A model generated the notes under the pieces. The model was not told the origin of the DNA and searched no databases. It saw only the letters and a program-made list of their open reading frames with translations. A stretch of 64,000 nt of DNA from the NCBI RefSeq assembly GCF_038396845.1, contig NZ_CP151587.1:2764001-2828000 (forward strand), in the 5' to 3' direction. The position numbers and the translations under genes are program-made. Shown in pieces: positions 11,400 through 19,690 of the stretch (the stretch's first letter is position 1; every line of letters starts with the position of its first letter). This stretch comes from Gymnodinialimonas sp. 57CJ19. Lineage in GTDB: Bacteria > Pseudomonadota > Alphaproteobacteria > Rhodobacterales > Rhodobacteraceae.

Positions 11400-11858
11400 T
11401 TACTCATCCACCAATTCGAACAGGTTCGGCACCGCGGGACAGGGCGACAATTCATTCTTCACCACGTCCGACAACCTTGTTTGGTGCAAGAACACGTAGA
11501 CATGGGCCGAAAAGCCTTCCCACAACCGGTTCGTCAGGCTTTGGGCGCGGCTCCCCGATGCCTTGCTCGATGCGCCCGCTCCCTGATGCATCGCGCTCAC
11601 CGTTTCATCCACGGCCTCAAAGATCTGGACCACGCGAATATCCGATGCCGCCCGACCCAAGCGATAGCCGCCCCCTGGGCCGCGCACCGATACGACCAAC
11701 TCGGCCCGGCGCAACTTTACGAACAATTGTTCCAGATACGGCAAGCTCACGCCCTGTCGCTTCGACAGTTCCGATAGCGATGTGGGCCGGTCGCCCTCTT
11801 GCAACGCCAGATCAACCATCGCCACCATCGCGTAGCGGCCCTTTGTACTCAGTTTCAT
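11400..11858 (-). CDS. iscR: Rrf2 family Fe-S regulator IscR (Rhodobacterales type)
   Basis: A 152-residue winged-helix repressor of the isc/suf genes. The start is the ATG at 11858 (MKLSTKGRYAM), the canonical Rrf2 beginning; the open frame extends 13 codons further upstream without support. The recognition region LSELSKRQGVSLPYLEQLF is clear. The usual three-cysteine cluster-binding loop has no cysteine at all: after VDETVSAM the loop is built of Gly, Ala, Ser and Lys. The only cysteine is C140, near the C-terminus (SPCPAV). Rhodobacter sphaeroides IscR is known to lack the canonical cysteines yet still respond to iron. It heads the minus-strand suf locus and is divergent from the hydrolase gene. 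Confidence 0.92.
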   Translation of the reverse strand: MKLSTKGRYAMVAMVDLALQEGDRPTSLSELSKRQGVSLPYLEQLFVKLRRAELVVSVRGPGGGYRLGRAASDIRVVQIFEAVDETVSAMHQGAGASSKASGSRAQSLTNRLWEGFSAHVYVFLHQTRLSDVVKNELSPCPAVPNLFELVDE

Positions 11859-11978
11859 CCCATCGCTCCTGCCACAGGCCCCGCAATCGGCACGCACACG
11901 TGCTTGAATGATTGACCTTTTCGCGCCCCGCCCTTAACTGCGATGCAACCTTTGCGCGGTTAACCAGCCGCGCTCACA

Positions 11979-11993
11979 TTGGAATCGTTCTAG
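11979..11993. promoter_or_regulatory. Imperfect palindrome between iscR and hydrolase gene, possible IscR operator
   Basis: TTGGAATCGTTCTAG is an imperfect dyad centred on GAA-TCG-TTC, in the 208-base gap between divergent iscR and the hydrolase gene. It resembles the iron-rhodo-box type operator proposed for IscR in Rhodobacterales, as far as I can recall; I could not check this. The position would allow control of both directions. Confidence 0.4.
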
Positions 11994-12066
11994 GGAGGCC
12001 CGCGCGGCCCGTCAAGAAAACCGCGCCATTCCTCCCGAGAGCACACGATACGAGTAGGAGACGTGG

Positions 12067-12720
12067 ATGCCCGAGGTAATTTTCCCCGGACCAGAAGGCC
12101 GGCTAGAAGGCCGCTACCACCCGCAAAAGGCAAAAGACGCGCCTATCGCGATCATCCTGCACCCGCACCCGCAGTTCGGCGGCACGATGAACAACCGTGT
12201 CGTGTATAACCTGCACTACGCCTATCATCAGATGGGCTTCACGGTTCTGCGTTTCAACTTCCGTGGTGTGGGCCGGTCTCAGGGCGAATACGATCAGGGT
12301 ATTGGCGAGCTGTCCGATGCCGCCTCCGCGCTGGATTACCTGCAATCCATGAACCCCAATTCCAAGCACTGCTGGGTTGCGGGCTTCTCCTTTGGGGCAT
12401 GGATCGGGATGCAACTGCTGATGCGTCGCCCCGAGATCACTGGGTTCATCTCGGTCTCTCCCCCTGCGAACATGTACGACTTCTCGTTCCTCGCGCCCTG
12501 CCCGGCCTCGGGCTTGATGATTAACGGCACGGCTGACCGCGTTGCGAAACCGCAAGATACCCGCATCCTTGTGGACAAGCTGCACGAGCAGAAGGGCATC
12601 ACCATTACCCACGAGGAGATGGAAGGCGCGGGACACTTCTTCGAGGATCCCTACATGGACCCGATGATCGAAACTGTTCAAACCTACGTGCGTCGTCGCC
12701 TGACGGAAAACACACGGTAA
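12067..12720 (+). CDS. Alpha/beta hydrolase next to the suf locus
   Basis: A 217-residue cytoplasmic hydrolase of the alpha/beta fold. The nucleophile elbow is GFSFGA with S108, and the His is in the EGAGHFFED segment near residue 190. An HPHPQFGGTMNN segment at about residues 32-43 is typical of a small conserved subfamily. The substrate is unknown. It is divergent from iscR across a shared regulatory region, and homologues often sit beside Rhodobacterales suf genes, so shared iron or Fe-S control is plausible. Confidence 0.85.
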   Translation: MPEVIFPGPEGRLEGRYHPQKAKDAPIAIILHPHPQFGGTMNNRVVYNLHYAYHQMGFTVLRFNFRGVGRSQGEYDQGIGELSDAASALDYLQSMNPNSKHCWVAGFSFGAWIGMQLLMRRPEITGFISVSPPANMYDFSFLAPCPASGLMINGTADRVAKPQDTRILVDKLHEQKGITITHEEMEGAGHFFEDPYMDPMIETVQTYVRRRLTENTR

Positions 12721-12725
12721 ATTCC

Positions 12726-12959
12726 ATGGGCCTTGCCAACGACCTTGCCGAGAAACTCGCAATCGACGCCTGTGCGGCGGCGATTGCCTTGGATGATGAA
12801 ACGCTGCCGGAAACCATCGCTCAGGTCGTCGGCGCGTCTTCTCCCACCACCGAAGAACTCTACCGAACCGCCGTACGCGTGATCCAGGCCGAGGCTCGGG
12901 CCCGCAAAGTTCTTGAGGCGAAGATCAAGGCGGCCGAGGCCGCGCTTTCAGGCCAGTAA
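12726..12959 (+). CDS. Small conserved hypothetical protein
   Basis: A 77-residue acidic, alanine-rich, mostly helical protein with no membrane segment and no known motif. It starts 5 bases after the hydrolase stop, so it is probably co-transcribed with it. No clear ribosome-binding site is visible, which fits translational coupling. I do not recognise the family. Confidence 0.65.
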   Translation: MGLANDLAEKLAIDACAAAIALDDETLPETIAQVVGASSPTTEELYRTAVRVIQAEARARKVLEAKIKAAEAALSGQ

Positions 12960-13140
12960 CGCCTTCGCGTGGCGGTCGACCTTTTTCCCTATAATCAGCT
13001 GCCCCTTTTGCCGTTTTGCAAAGTTGCAAACCCGCGCCGCGCGACCTTCTTTTGATTTGCTTAATGTAGCACCACCCGCTTGCGACCGTCGTCATTCCGT
13101 TTCGTGATGCCACCCGGCTTCCCGCGACACCGCGTCGCCA

Positions 13141-13156
13141 GTATACCACGGTATAC
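13141..13156. promoter_or_regulatory. Perfect palindrome upstream of the monomeric isocitrate dehydrogenase
   Basis: GTATACC-AC-GGTATAC is a perfect 7-base inverted repeat with a 2-base spacer, starting 85 bases before the idh start codon. It looks like a dimeric repressor or activator site. No matching regulator gene is adjacent. Confidence 0.55.
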
Positions 13157-13225
13157 GCCCTTCCCCACCGCGCGTTGTTCCGCTACACGGACCGCAACAC
13201 ACAAACACGCGCAGAGGGCCGTTCC

Positions 13226-15421
13226 ATGACAACTCCTGACATCATCTACACCAAAGTCGACGAAGCGCCCGAGCTGGCCTCGGCCTCGCTGCTTCCGATC
13301 ATCCAACGCTTCGCCAAGGCAGCCGACATCACCGTCGGCACCAAGGACATCAGCCTTGCGGGCCGCATCCTCGCGACTTTCCCTGAAAACCTGACCGACG
13401 ATCAGCGCATTTCCGATGATCTGGCCGCTTTGGGTGAACTGGTTAAGACCGCGTCGGCCAACGTGGTGAAGCTGCCCAACATCTCGGCCTCTGTGCCGCA
13501 GCTTGTGGCCGCAATTACCGAGCTTCAGGGAAAGGGATTTAACATCCCCAACTATCCGGAAACCCCTGAAACGGATGCAGAAAAAGAGATCCGCGCCCGT
13601 TATGACGGGATCAAGGGTTCCGCCGTGAACCCGGTTCTGCGCGAAGGAAACTCGGACCGTCGCGCCGCCACCGCGGTCAAGAACTACGCCCAGAACAACC
13701 CCCACCGCATGGGCGCCTGGAGCGCCGATAGCAAAACCCGCGTGGCCTCCATGTCGGGTGGTGACTTCTTTTCGAACGAGACGTCCGTAACGCTGGCCGA
13801 GGATACGACAGCGAAGATCGTCCTGGAAACCGCGAACGGTGAAACAGTTCTGAAAGACGGCCTCTCCTACCCCGCAGGAACCGTGCTGGACGCAACCTAC
13901 ATGAGTGCGAGCGCGCTTGATGCCTTCCTCGCTGACGAGATCGAAAAAACCAAGGCCGAGGGCATCTTGTTCTCGCTGCACATGAAAGCAACGATGATGA
14001 AGGTCTCGGACCCGATCATCTTCGGCCATGCGGTTCGCGCCTTCCTGGCACCGGTTTTTGAGGCCCACGGCGACAAGATGGCCGAGTTGGGCGTGAACCC
14101 GAACCAAGGCTTGGGCGATCTGCTGGCACGTGTGAAAGACGACGCCGAGAACATGGCCGCGATTGACGCCTGCATGGCAGAGCGTCCGCCGATGTATATG
14201 GTCGATAGCGACAAGGGCATCACCAACCTTCACGTCTCCTCTGACGTGATCATCGACGCTTCCATGCCCGCGCTGATCCGCGCTGGCGGCAAGGGTTGGG
14301 GCCCCGATGGGCAAGAGGACGACGCCGTTTGCGTCATCCCCGACAACTCCTACGCCCCCGTCTATGACGAGAGCATCGCGTTCTTTAAAGAAAATGGCGC
14401 GTTGGACCCGGCCACTGCAGGCACGGTGCAAAACCTTGGCTTGATGGCACAGAAGGCCGAGGAATACGGCTCTCACCCCACCACGTTCGAGATTGCCGAG
14501 GCCGGTACCGTCAAGATGATCGCCTCCGACGGCACAGTGCTTCATTCCCACGATGTGCAGGCGGGCGATATCTGGCGCTCGGCCTCGGCGCGCAAGGCGC
14601 CGATCGAGGATTGGGTTGCGCTGGCGATTGCCCGGCAGAAAGCCACCGGGTTCCGCTCCATCTTCTGGCTGGATGCCAACCGCGCCCATGACGCTCAGTT
14701 GATCCAATACGTGAAGCCCCTGCTGGAAGCCGCTGGTGTTGCTGACAAATTTGAGATCATGGCCCCACGCGAAGCAACACGCGCCTCGCTGGAGACGATC
14801 ACCAAGGGGGAAAACACCATCGCCATCACCGGCAACGTGCTGCGCGATTACCTGACCGACCTGTTCCCGATCCTGGAACTGGCGACATCGGCCAAAATGC
14901 TGTCGATCGTGAAACTGATGCAGGGCGGCGGATTGTTTGAAACCGGCGCGGGCGGCTCTGCCCCCAAGCACGTTCAGCAGCTCCACAGCGAAGGCCACCT
15001 GCGGTGGGACAGCTTGGGTGAGTTCTGCGCCTTGGGCGAGTCCTTCAATTTCCTTGCCGATGCCAAGGGCAACGCCAAAGCGCGGGTTCTCGGCGACGCA
15101 GTTGATGCGGCGACCCAAGGCATCCTGGACGACAACCGCTCGCCCGGTCGCAAGGTCGGCCAGCCCGACAACCGCGACAGCCATTACTGGTTTGCCCGTT
15201 ACTGGGCCGAGGCGCTAGCCGCCCAAACCACGGACGCCGAGATGGCCGCAGAATTCGCACCCATCGCCAAGGCACTGGCCGAGGGTGAAGCCGCGATCAT
15301 CGCAGAACTGGACGCAACCGAAGGGTCCGAGGCCGACACGGGCGGCTACTACCTGAACGATCCGGTCAAGCTGGCCGCCGTCATGCGCCCCTCCGCGACG
15401 CTGAACGCGATCATCGACTAA
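13226..15421 (+). CDS. idh: NADP-dependent isocitrate dehydrogenase, monomeric type
   Basis: A 731-residue TCA-cycle enzyme that oxidises isocitrate to 2-oxoglutarate with NADP. The length fits the 80-kDa monomeric family (about 740 residues). Recognisable blocks include [17 protein letters not shown] near residue 132 and the C-terminal [21 protein letters not shown] chose the ATG at 13226 ([15 protein letters not shown]) instead of one 17 codons upstream, matching the family start. A strong terminator follows. The next gene encodes a second, non-homologous-type NADP-isocitrate dehydrogenase. Confidence 0.96.
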   Translation: MTTPDIIYTKVDEAPELASASLLPIIQRFAKAADITVGTKDISLAGRILATFPENLTDDQRISDDLAALGELVKTASANVVKLPNISASVPQLVAAITELQGKGFNIPNYPETPETDAEKEIRARYDGIKGSAVNPVLREGNSDRRAATAVKNYAQNNPHRMGAWSADSKTRVASMSGGDFFSNETSVTLAEDTTAKIVLETANGETVLKDGLSYPAGTVLDATYMSASALDAFLADEIEKTKAEGILFSLHMKATMMKVSDPIIFGHAVRAFLAPVFEAHGDKMAELGVNPNQGLGDLLARVKDDAENMAAIDACMAERPPMYMVDSDKGITNLHVSSDVIIDASMPALIRAGGKGWGPDGQEDDAVCVIPDNSYAPVYDESIAFFKENGALDPATAGTVQNLGLMAQKAEEYGSHPTTFEIAEAGTVKMIASDGTVLHSHDVQAGDIWRSASARKAPIEDWVALAIARQKATGFRSIFWLDANRAHDAQLIQYVKPLLEAAGVADKFEIMAPREATRASLETITKGENTIAITGNVLRDYLTDLFPILELATSAKMLSIVKLMQGGGLFETGAGGSAPKHVQQLHSEGHLRWDSLGEFCALGESFNFLADAKGNAKARVLGDAVDAATQGILDDNRSPGRKVGQPDNRDSHYWFARYWAEALAAQTTDAEMAAEFAPIAKALAEGEAAIIAELDATEGSEADTGGYYLNDPVKLAAVMRPSATLNAIID

Positions 15422-15431
15422 ACGCCGACGT

Positions 15432-15466
15432 GCATCGCCGGGCCTCTGCTCGGCGATGCCGCTTTT
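15432..15466 (+). terminator. Rho-independent terminator after monomeric idh
   Basis: A perfect 9-base stem, GCATCGCCG / CGGCGATGC, with a 10-base loop, followed by CGCTTTT. It starts 10 bases after the idh stop, so the downstream icd gene should have its own promoter. Confidence 0.85.
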
Positions 15467-15624
15467 AGCATTTGGCAAGACTTTGCTGCCAAAAATGCGG
15501 CTGAATAGGGCGGACACGCCTTCTGCTGTGCCGAAGATGCGAAGCTACGGCCTGTAGGCTTGATTCAGCGTGGCTTGGTTGTTCTAAGCATCTCAACAGA
15601 CCCTCCTCCGAAGGACATGGCTCA

Positions 15625-16839
15625 ATGACCAAGATCAAAGTTGATAATCCCATCGTTGAGATGGACGGCGATGAAATGACGCGCATCATCTGGCAGTTCA
15701 TCAAAGACAAGCTGATCCTGCCCTACCTCGACATTGATCTGCTTTATTACGATCTCAGCATCGAAAGCCGCGATGCCACCGACGATCAGATCACCATTGA
15801 TGCCGCTGAAAAGACCAAAGAAGTGGGCGTAGCGGTCAAATGCGCCACGATCACCCCCGATGAAGCGCGGGTGGAAGAGTTCGGGCTGAAGAAGATGTGG
15901 AAATCGCCCAACGGGACGATCCGCAACATTCTGGGCGGCGTGATCTTCCGGCAGCCGATCATCTGCAAGAACGTCCCCCGCCTTGTGCCGGGTTGGACGC
16001 AGCCAATTGTGGTGGGCCGCCATGCCTTTGGCGACCAGTACAAAGCGACAGACATGAAATTCCCCGGTGCGGGCACGCTGACGATGAAATTCGTCGGCGA
16101 AGATGGCACCGAGATTGAGCATGAGGTCTACAAGGCCGACAGCGCGGGCGTCTTCATGTCGATGTATAACGTCGACAAATCCATCTACGATTTCGCGCGA
16201 GCGTCTTTGAACTACGGCCTCAACCTTGGCTGGCCGGTGTATCTCTCCACCAAGAATACCATTTTGAAACAATATGATGGCCGCTTTCTGGAAATCTTCC
16301 AGGAGGTCTTCGATAACGAGTTCAAAGAAGCGTTCGAAGAAAAGGGCATCTGGTACGAACATCGCCTGATCGACGATATGGTTGCTTGTGCGATCAAGTG
16401 GAACGGCGGCTTTGTGTGGGCCTGCAAGAACTACGACGGCGACGTGCAGTCCGACGTGGTGGCGCAGGGTTTCGGGTCGCTTGGGATGATGGCGTCGCAG
16501 CTGATGACGCCCGATGGCAAGATCGTGGAATCCGAGGCCGCCCACGGCACAGTGACGCGCCACTTCCGCAACCATCAGGAAGGCAAGGCCACGTCTACGA
16601 ACTCGATCGCCTCGATTTACGCGTGGACAGGCGGGCTGAAGCACCGCGCCAAGCTGGACGACAACGCCAAACTGCTGGAGTTCGCCGAAACGTTGGAGCG
16701 GGTGATCGTGGAGACGGTGGAAGCCGGGCACATGACCAAAGACCTCGCGCTGTTGGTGGGGCCGGATCAAAGCTGGCTCACCACCATGGGCTTTCTTGAG
16801 AAGATTGACGAGAACCTGAACGCCGCCTTGGCGGGTTAA
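15625..16839 (+). CDS. icd: NADP-dependent isocitrate dehydrogenase, dimeric eukaryote-like type
   Basis: A 404-residue enzyme of the homodimeric IDH1/IDH2-like subfamily found in many alphaproteobacteria and in eukaryotes. Landmarks are [14 protein letters not shown] near the N-terminus, [20 protein letters not shown] at about residues 93-112 (substrate-binding Ser/Asn/Arg residues), and [18 protein letters not shown] near residue 310. A ribosome-binding site AAGGA lies 9 bases before the ATG. It performs the same reaction as the gene just upstream, but is not related to it at whole-protein level. Terminators lie on both sides, so regulation is probably separate. Confidence 0.96.
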   Translation: MTKIKVDNPIVEMDGDEMTRIIWQFIKDKLILPYLDIDLLYYDLSIESRDATDDQITIDAAEKTKEVGVAVKCATITPDEARVEEFGLKKMWKSPNGTIRNILGGVIFRQPIICKNVPRLVPGWTQPIVVGRHAFGDQYKATDMKFPGAGTLTMKFVGEDGTEIEHEVYKADSAGVFMSMYNVDKSIYDFARASLNYGLNLGWPVYLSTKNTILKQYDGRFLEIFQEVFDNEFKEAFEEKGIWYEHRLIDDMVACAIKWNGGFVWACKNYDGDVQSDVVAQGFGSLGMMASQLMTPDGKIVESEAAHGTVTRHFRNHQEGKATSTNSIASIYAWTGGLKHRAKLDDNAKLLEFAETLERVIVETVEAGHMTKDLALLVGPDQSWLTTMGFLEKIDENLNAALAG

Positions 16840-16856
16840 TCAGACGAACACGACCC

Positions 16857-16887
16857 CGAAGACCGCCAAACCCGGCGGTCTTCGTTT
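16857..16887 (+). terminator. Rho-independent terminator after icd
   Basis: An 11-base stem, CGAAGACCGCC / GGCGGTCTTCG, with loop AAACCC, then TTT. It starts 18 bases after the icd stop. Confidence 0.8.
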
Positions 16888-16957
16888 GTGTGGAAGGATT
16901 TGACAGAGCAACGGTTGTGCGGGTCAAGTGGGGCCTCATTTTCTTGAAGGATTTCCC

Positions 16958-17347
16958 ATGCAAACCTACGACGTCATTCTGTCCCCCAGTCCGACCGCAA
17001 CCCATCCGCCTTTTGTGACAATGCGCGCGCCCGCCGGGCTGTATGAGCTGACCGCGACCAGGGGCGGCACAGACGACTACATGGCGTGGACACCAAGGTA
17101 CAAAGGCACATGGCAGACCGGTTTTTCCGTGATGAGCGATGGCTTCTCGGACACCTCGTCAACGGTGCTGAGGGCGCATTCGGCCCAATGGCCGACACCG
17201 GAGCAAGCGGTTCAAAACCCCGCGTCTCTTTGTTTTGAGCTGGACCGATGGCGCATCTTAACGTTTTTCATCAACGACAGCTATCGCGACAACAGCGGCG
17301 GCGTGACCATTCGGGTTAACTACGACGCGCGCGCCCCCTCAGCCTAA
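16958..17347 (+). CDS. Small hypothetical protein, possibly lectin-like
   Basis: A 129-residue protein starting MQTYDVIL. The ATG at 16958 has a GAAGGA ribosome-binding site 5 bases upstream and is preferred over the ATG at 16928. The C-terminal half (FFINDSYRDNSGGVTIRVNY) recalls the Ca-binding Asn-Asp strand of PA-IL/LecA-type galactose lectins (D-N-x-G-x-x-x-V/I-x-V). That similarity is weak and only a suggestion. There is no signal peptide. It lies 13 bases upstream of the SDR gene and may be co-transcribed with it. Confidence 0.6.
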   Translation: MQTYDVILSPSPTATHPPFVTMRAPAGLYELTATRGGTDDYMAWTPRYKGTWQTGFSVMSDGFSDTSSTVLRAHSAQWPTPEQAVQNPASLCFELDRWRILTFFINDSYRDNSGGVTIRVNYDARAPSA

Positions 17348-17360
17348 TCCGGAGCCTTCC

Positions 17361-18116
17361 ATGACCTCACCTCAATTCGCGACCTACCCCAGCCTCAACG
17401 GCGCCTCTGTCATTATCACCGGCGGCGCGTCGGGCATTGGCGCGGGCATGGTTCGCGCCTTTGCGGAACAGGGCGCGAAGGTGGGGTTTGTGGACCTGGA
17501 CGAAACCGCAGGGACGGCCATCGCGGCAGAGACAGGCGCGGCCTTTGCGGCGTGCGATCTGCGCGACATCGAAGCCTTGCGGGCCGCCTTCGCCAAGCTG
17601 GTAGAGGTGAACGGCCCGGCAGAGGTCTTGGTCAACAACGCCGCCCGCGATGACCGCCACGAATGGGACGAGGTCACGCCCGAATACTGGGACGACCGCC
17701 AAGCCACCAACCTGCGCCATCAGTTCTTCGCCATCCAAGCCGTCGCCCCCGCGATGATCGCGGCGGGCAAAGGCTCGATCATCAACATGGGGTCCAATTC
17801 GTGGTGGGAGGCAGGCGGCGGCTTTCCCGCCTATGCCACGGCCAAATCGGCGGCCCACGGGCTGACCCGCACCATGGCCCGCGATCTGGGGCGGCACCGC
17901 ATCAGGGTCAACACCATCGTTCCCGGCTGGATCATGACCGAGCGGCAGAAAGAGCTGTGGGTGACGGAAGAGGCGCTGCAATCGCAACTCAACCGCCAGT
18001 GCCTGCCGGACCCGATTGACCCGATCTATGTGGTGCGCATGGCGCTGTTCCTGGCCTCCGACGACGCGGCCATGTGCTCGGCCCATAACTACATGGTCGA
18101 GGCGGGCTCCATCTAG
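17361..18116 (+). CDS. SDR family NAD(P)-dependent oxidoreductase
   Basis: A 251-residue short-chain dehydrogenase. The cofactor motif is GGASGIGAGM at about residues 21-30, the NNAA motif is at 92-95, and the catalytic set is S145, Y158 and K162 (YATAK). Asp45 after strand 2 (VDLDE) suggests preference for NAD. The substrate is probably a sugar or polyol by general similarity, but this cannot be fixed. It converges with the amidotransferase gene with a 4-base overlap of stops. Confidence 0.88.
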   Translation: MTSPQFATYPSLNGASVIITGGASGIGAGMVRAFAEQGAKVGFVDLDETAGTAIAAETGAAFAACDLRDIEALRAAFAKLVEVNGPAEVLVNNAARDDRHEWDEVTPEYWDDRQATNLRHQFFAIQAVAPAMIAAGKGSIINMGSNSWWEAGGGFPAYATAKSAAHGLTRTMARDLGRHRIRVNTIVPGWIMTERQKELWVTEEALQSQLNRQCLPDPIDPIYVVRMALFLASDDAAMCSAHNYMVEAGSI

Positions 18117-18898
18117 GCCACTTGGCGGATTTCCAGCGGCTGAATGTCCACCGTTGTCCCCTCAAACACCGCGCCGTGACCGGGGGGTAGTTCGGTCCAA
18201 CCGCCCTGCCCGACTTCCAGCGGCTCTGACACCACAGCCCACCCGTTGCGGCTTTCGCTCCAGCGGTAATAGACCGAGGGCGCGATGTGGTCGGACGACA
18301 GGCGCAGGGCGAAAAGTCTTTTTCCATCGCTCCACGCGGCAGAGCTGCGCAGATGCGGTGTGGTTCCTTGGGCCAGCGACATCGCCTCCAGGGTGCAATG
18401 CGCGGCAAGCATCGCGCCCATGGGGTCGGCATCCAAAGCGCCTTCCAGCGCATAGAGGAACAGCAACTCGCTGTCCGTGGCCCCTTTCCGGTGCGAGTAT
18501 AGCCGATCTGACACGCCCATATCCGCGTGCCTGCGGAACCGGTCAAAGCCCCCGACCTGGCCATTGTGCATGAAGCTCCACCGACCATGGGCAAAGGGGT
18601 GGCAGTTGTTGCGGCTGGTCGCCGCCCCGGTCGAGGCCCGCACATGGGCCAGAAATGCACCGCTTTTAACCGTGCGCGCCAAGGATGCGAGGTTCGGGTC
18701 CGACCATGCCGGGAACACGTCCCGATAAAGCCCCGGCTCCGCCCGGTCCCCATACCAAGCCACGCCAAACCCATCGGCATTGATTGCCGTCTTGCATTCC
18801 GTTGCGGCGCGGCTCTGGGTGATCAGAGAATGGCCCGGACTGGTTAATAATTCCTCAAGATAGATCGCCTCGCCCAGATAGGCGGCCCAACGGCACAT
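18113..18898 (-). CDS. Class II glutamine amidotransferase
   Basis: A 261-residue Ntn-hydrolase protein of the YafJ/EgtC type. The mature N-terminal nucleophile would be Cys2 (MCRWAAYLG). Further landmarks are AHVRAST at about residues 83-89, NNCHPF and the WSFMHNGQVGGF block that lines the glutamine site. No second (synthetase) domain is present, so it acts on its own or with an unlinked partner. The product is not known. It is followed upstream by a small DUF6356-type gene on the same strand. Confidence 0.85.
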   Translation of the reverse strand: MCRWAAYLGEAIYLEELLTSPGHSLITQSRAATECKTAINADGFGVAWYGDRAEPGLYRDVFPAWSDPNLASLARTVKSGAFLAHVRASTGAATSRNNCHPFAHGRWSFMHNGQVGGFDRFRRHADMGVSDRLYSHRKGATDSELLFLYALEGALDADPMGAMLAAHCTLEAMSLAQGTTPHLRSSAAWSDGKRLFALRLSSDHIAPSVYYRWSESRNGWAVVSEPLEVGQGGWTELPPGHGAVFEGTTVDIQPLEIRQVA

Positions 18899-19105
18899 TC
18901 ACGCGCCTCGGTTGTGGGTCTTGGCATACATCTCGGCGATCAACTTGCTGGCGGTCTTTTCAAACAGGCAAGGGATCAGCGCGTGGACCGCGGCAGCACC
19001 GGCGGCGGCAAATAGTTTAACGCTGAACTTTCCGGCGAAAGCCATATGCTCAAGATAGCTTTCGTCAACGTCTGCGGGATGGTCGAGGAATACGCGGCGG
19101 ATCAT
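18899..19105 (-). CDS. DUF6356-like small protein
   Basis: A 68-residue protein (MIRRVFLDHPADVDESYLEHM...) with a hydrophobic Ala-rich central helix, then a Lys-rich tail. The ATG at 19105 is preferred over longer in-frame starts because it carries a GGAG ribosome-binding site. The conserved HPA-x-V-x-E-x-Y-x-E-H motif near the N-terminus fits the uncharacterised DUF6356 family (family name from memory). It ends 1 base before the amidotransferase gene begins, suggesting one transcript. It is divergent from the AsnC regulator. Confidence 0.7.
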   Translation of the reverse strand: MIRRVFLDHPADVDESYLEHMAFAGKFSVKLFAAAGAAAVHALIPCLFEKTASKLIAEMYAKTHNRGA

Positions 19106-19222
19106 GGTCTGCTCCTGTTGGTGAGTGTTTTTTGCAGATTGCCACAGGAGACGTGTGCAAAGCTCCCAAAAATTCGGCAGCTTGTCGGTGACTTGTGGAA
19201 AATTTCCCACTATGAGAGGGTT

Positions 19223-19681
19223 ATGATAAGTCTTGACCCAATGGACGCGAAGATACTCGCCCGTTTGCAACAGCGCTGCGATGAACCGCTAGAGGAACTT
19301 GGCCAGCACGTCGGCCTGTCCCGCAACGCCGTGTGGCGACGGGTGAAGGCGCTGGAGGATCGGGGCGTTCTGACCGGCCGCGTCGCCGTGGTGGACCCTG
19401 CCGCCGTAGGTCTTGGACTGATGGTGTTTATTCAAGTCCGCGCAGCGCATCATTCCGCCGATTGGCTGGATCAATTTCGCCGCGCCGTGCGTGCCATGCC
19501 CGAGATCTTGGGTGTCTACCGCATGACCGGCGATCTGGACTATCTAATCCGCGCGCGCGTCGCGGACATGGCCGATTATGACAAGCTATATCAACGCCTT
19601 ATCGCCCGGATTGAAATGGGCGATGTCTCGGCCAGCTTCGTCATGGAGGAGTTGAAGGAGGGCAGCGCCCTCCCCCTTTGA
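19223..19681 (+). CDS. Lrp/AsnC family transcriptional regulator
   Basis: A 152-residue regulator: N-terminal helix-turn-helix (DAKILARLQQ..., LSRNAVWRRVKALEDRGVL at about residues 32-50) and a C-terminal RAM ligand domain (residues about 70-145; MPEILGVYRMTGDLDYLIRA). The ATG at 19223 has GAGAGGG upstream; a longer open frame from 19046 overlaps the divergent DUF6356 gene and is not credible. The effector is unknown, probably an amino acid. It may control the divergent DUF6356-amidotransferase pair as well as itself. Confidence 0.9.
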   Translation: MISLDPMDAKILARLQQRCDEPLEELGQHVGLSRNAVWRRVKALEDRGVLTGRVAVVDPAAVGLGLMVFIQVRAAHHSADWLDQFRRAVRAMPEILGVYRMTGDLDYLIRARVADMADYDKLYQRLIARIEMGDVSASFVMEELKEGSALPL

Positions 19682-19690
19682 CCCTGCCAT

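Noticed and set aside
13061..15184. A 707-codon minus-strand open frame opposite the monomeric isocitrate dehydrogenase
   Set aside because: It is a shadow of a long GC-rich gene; the plus-strand protein is clearly a known enzyme and the opposite translation has no motifs.
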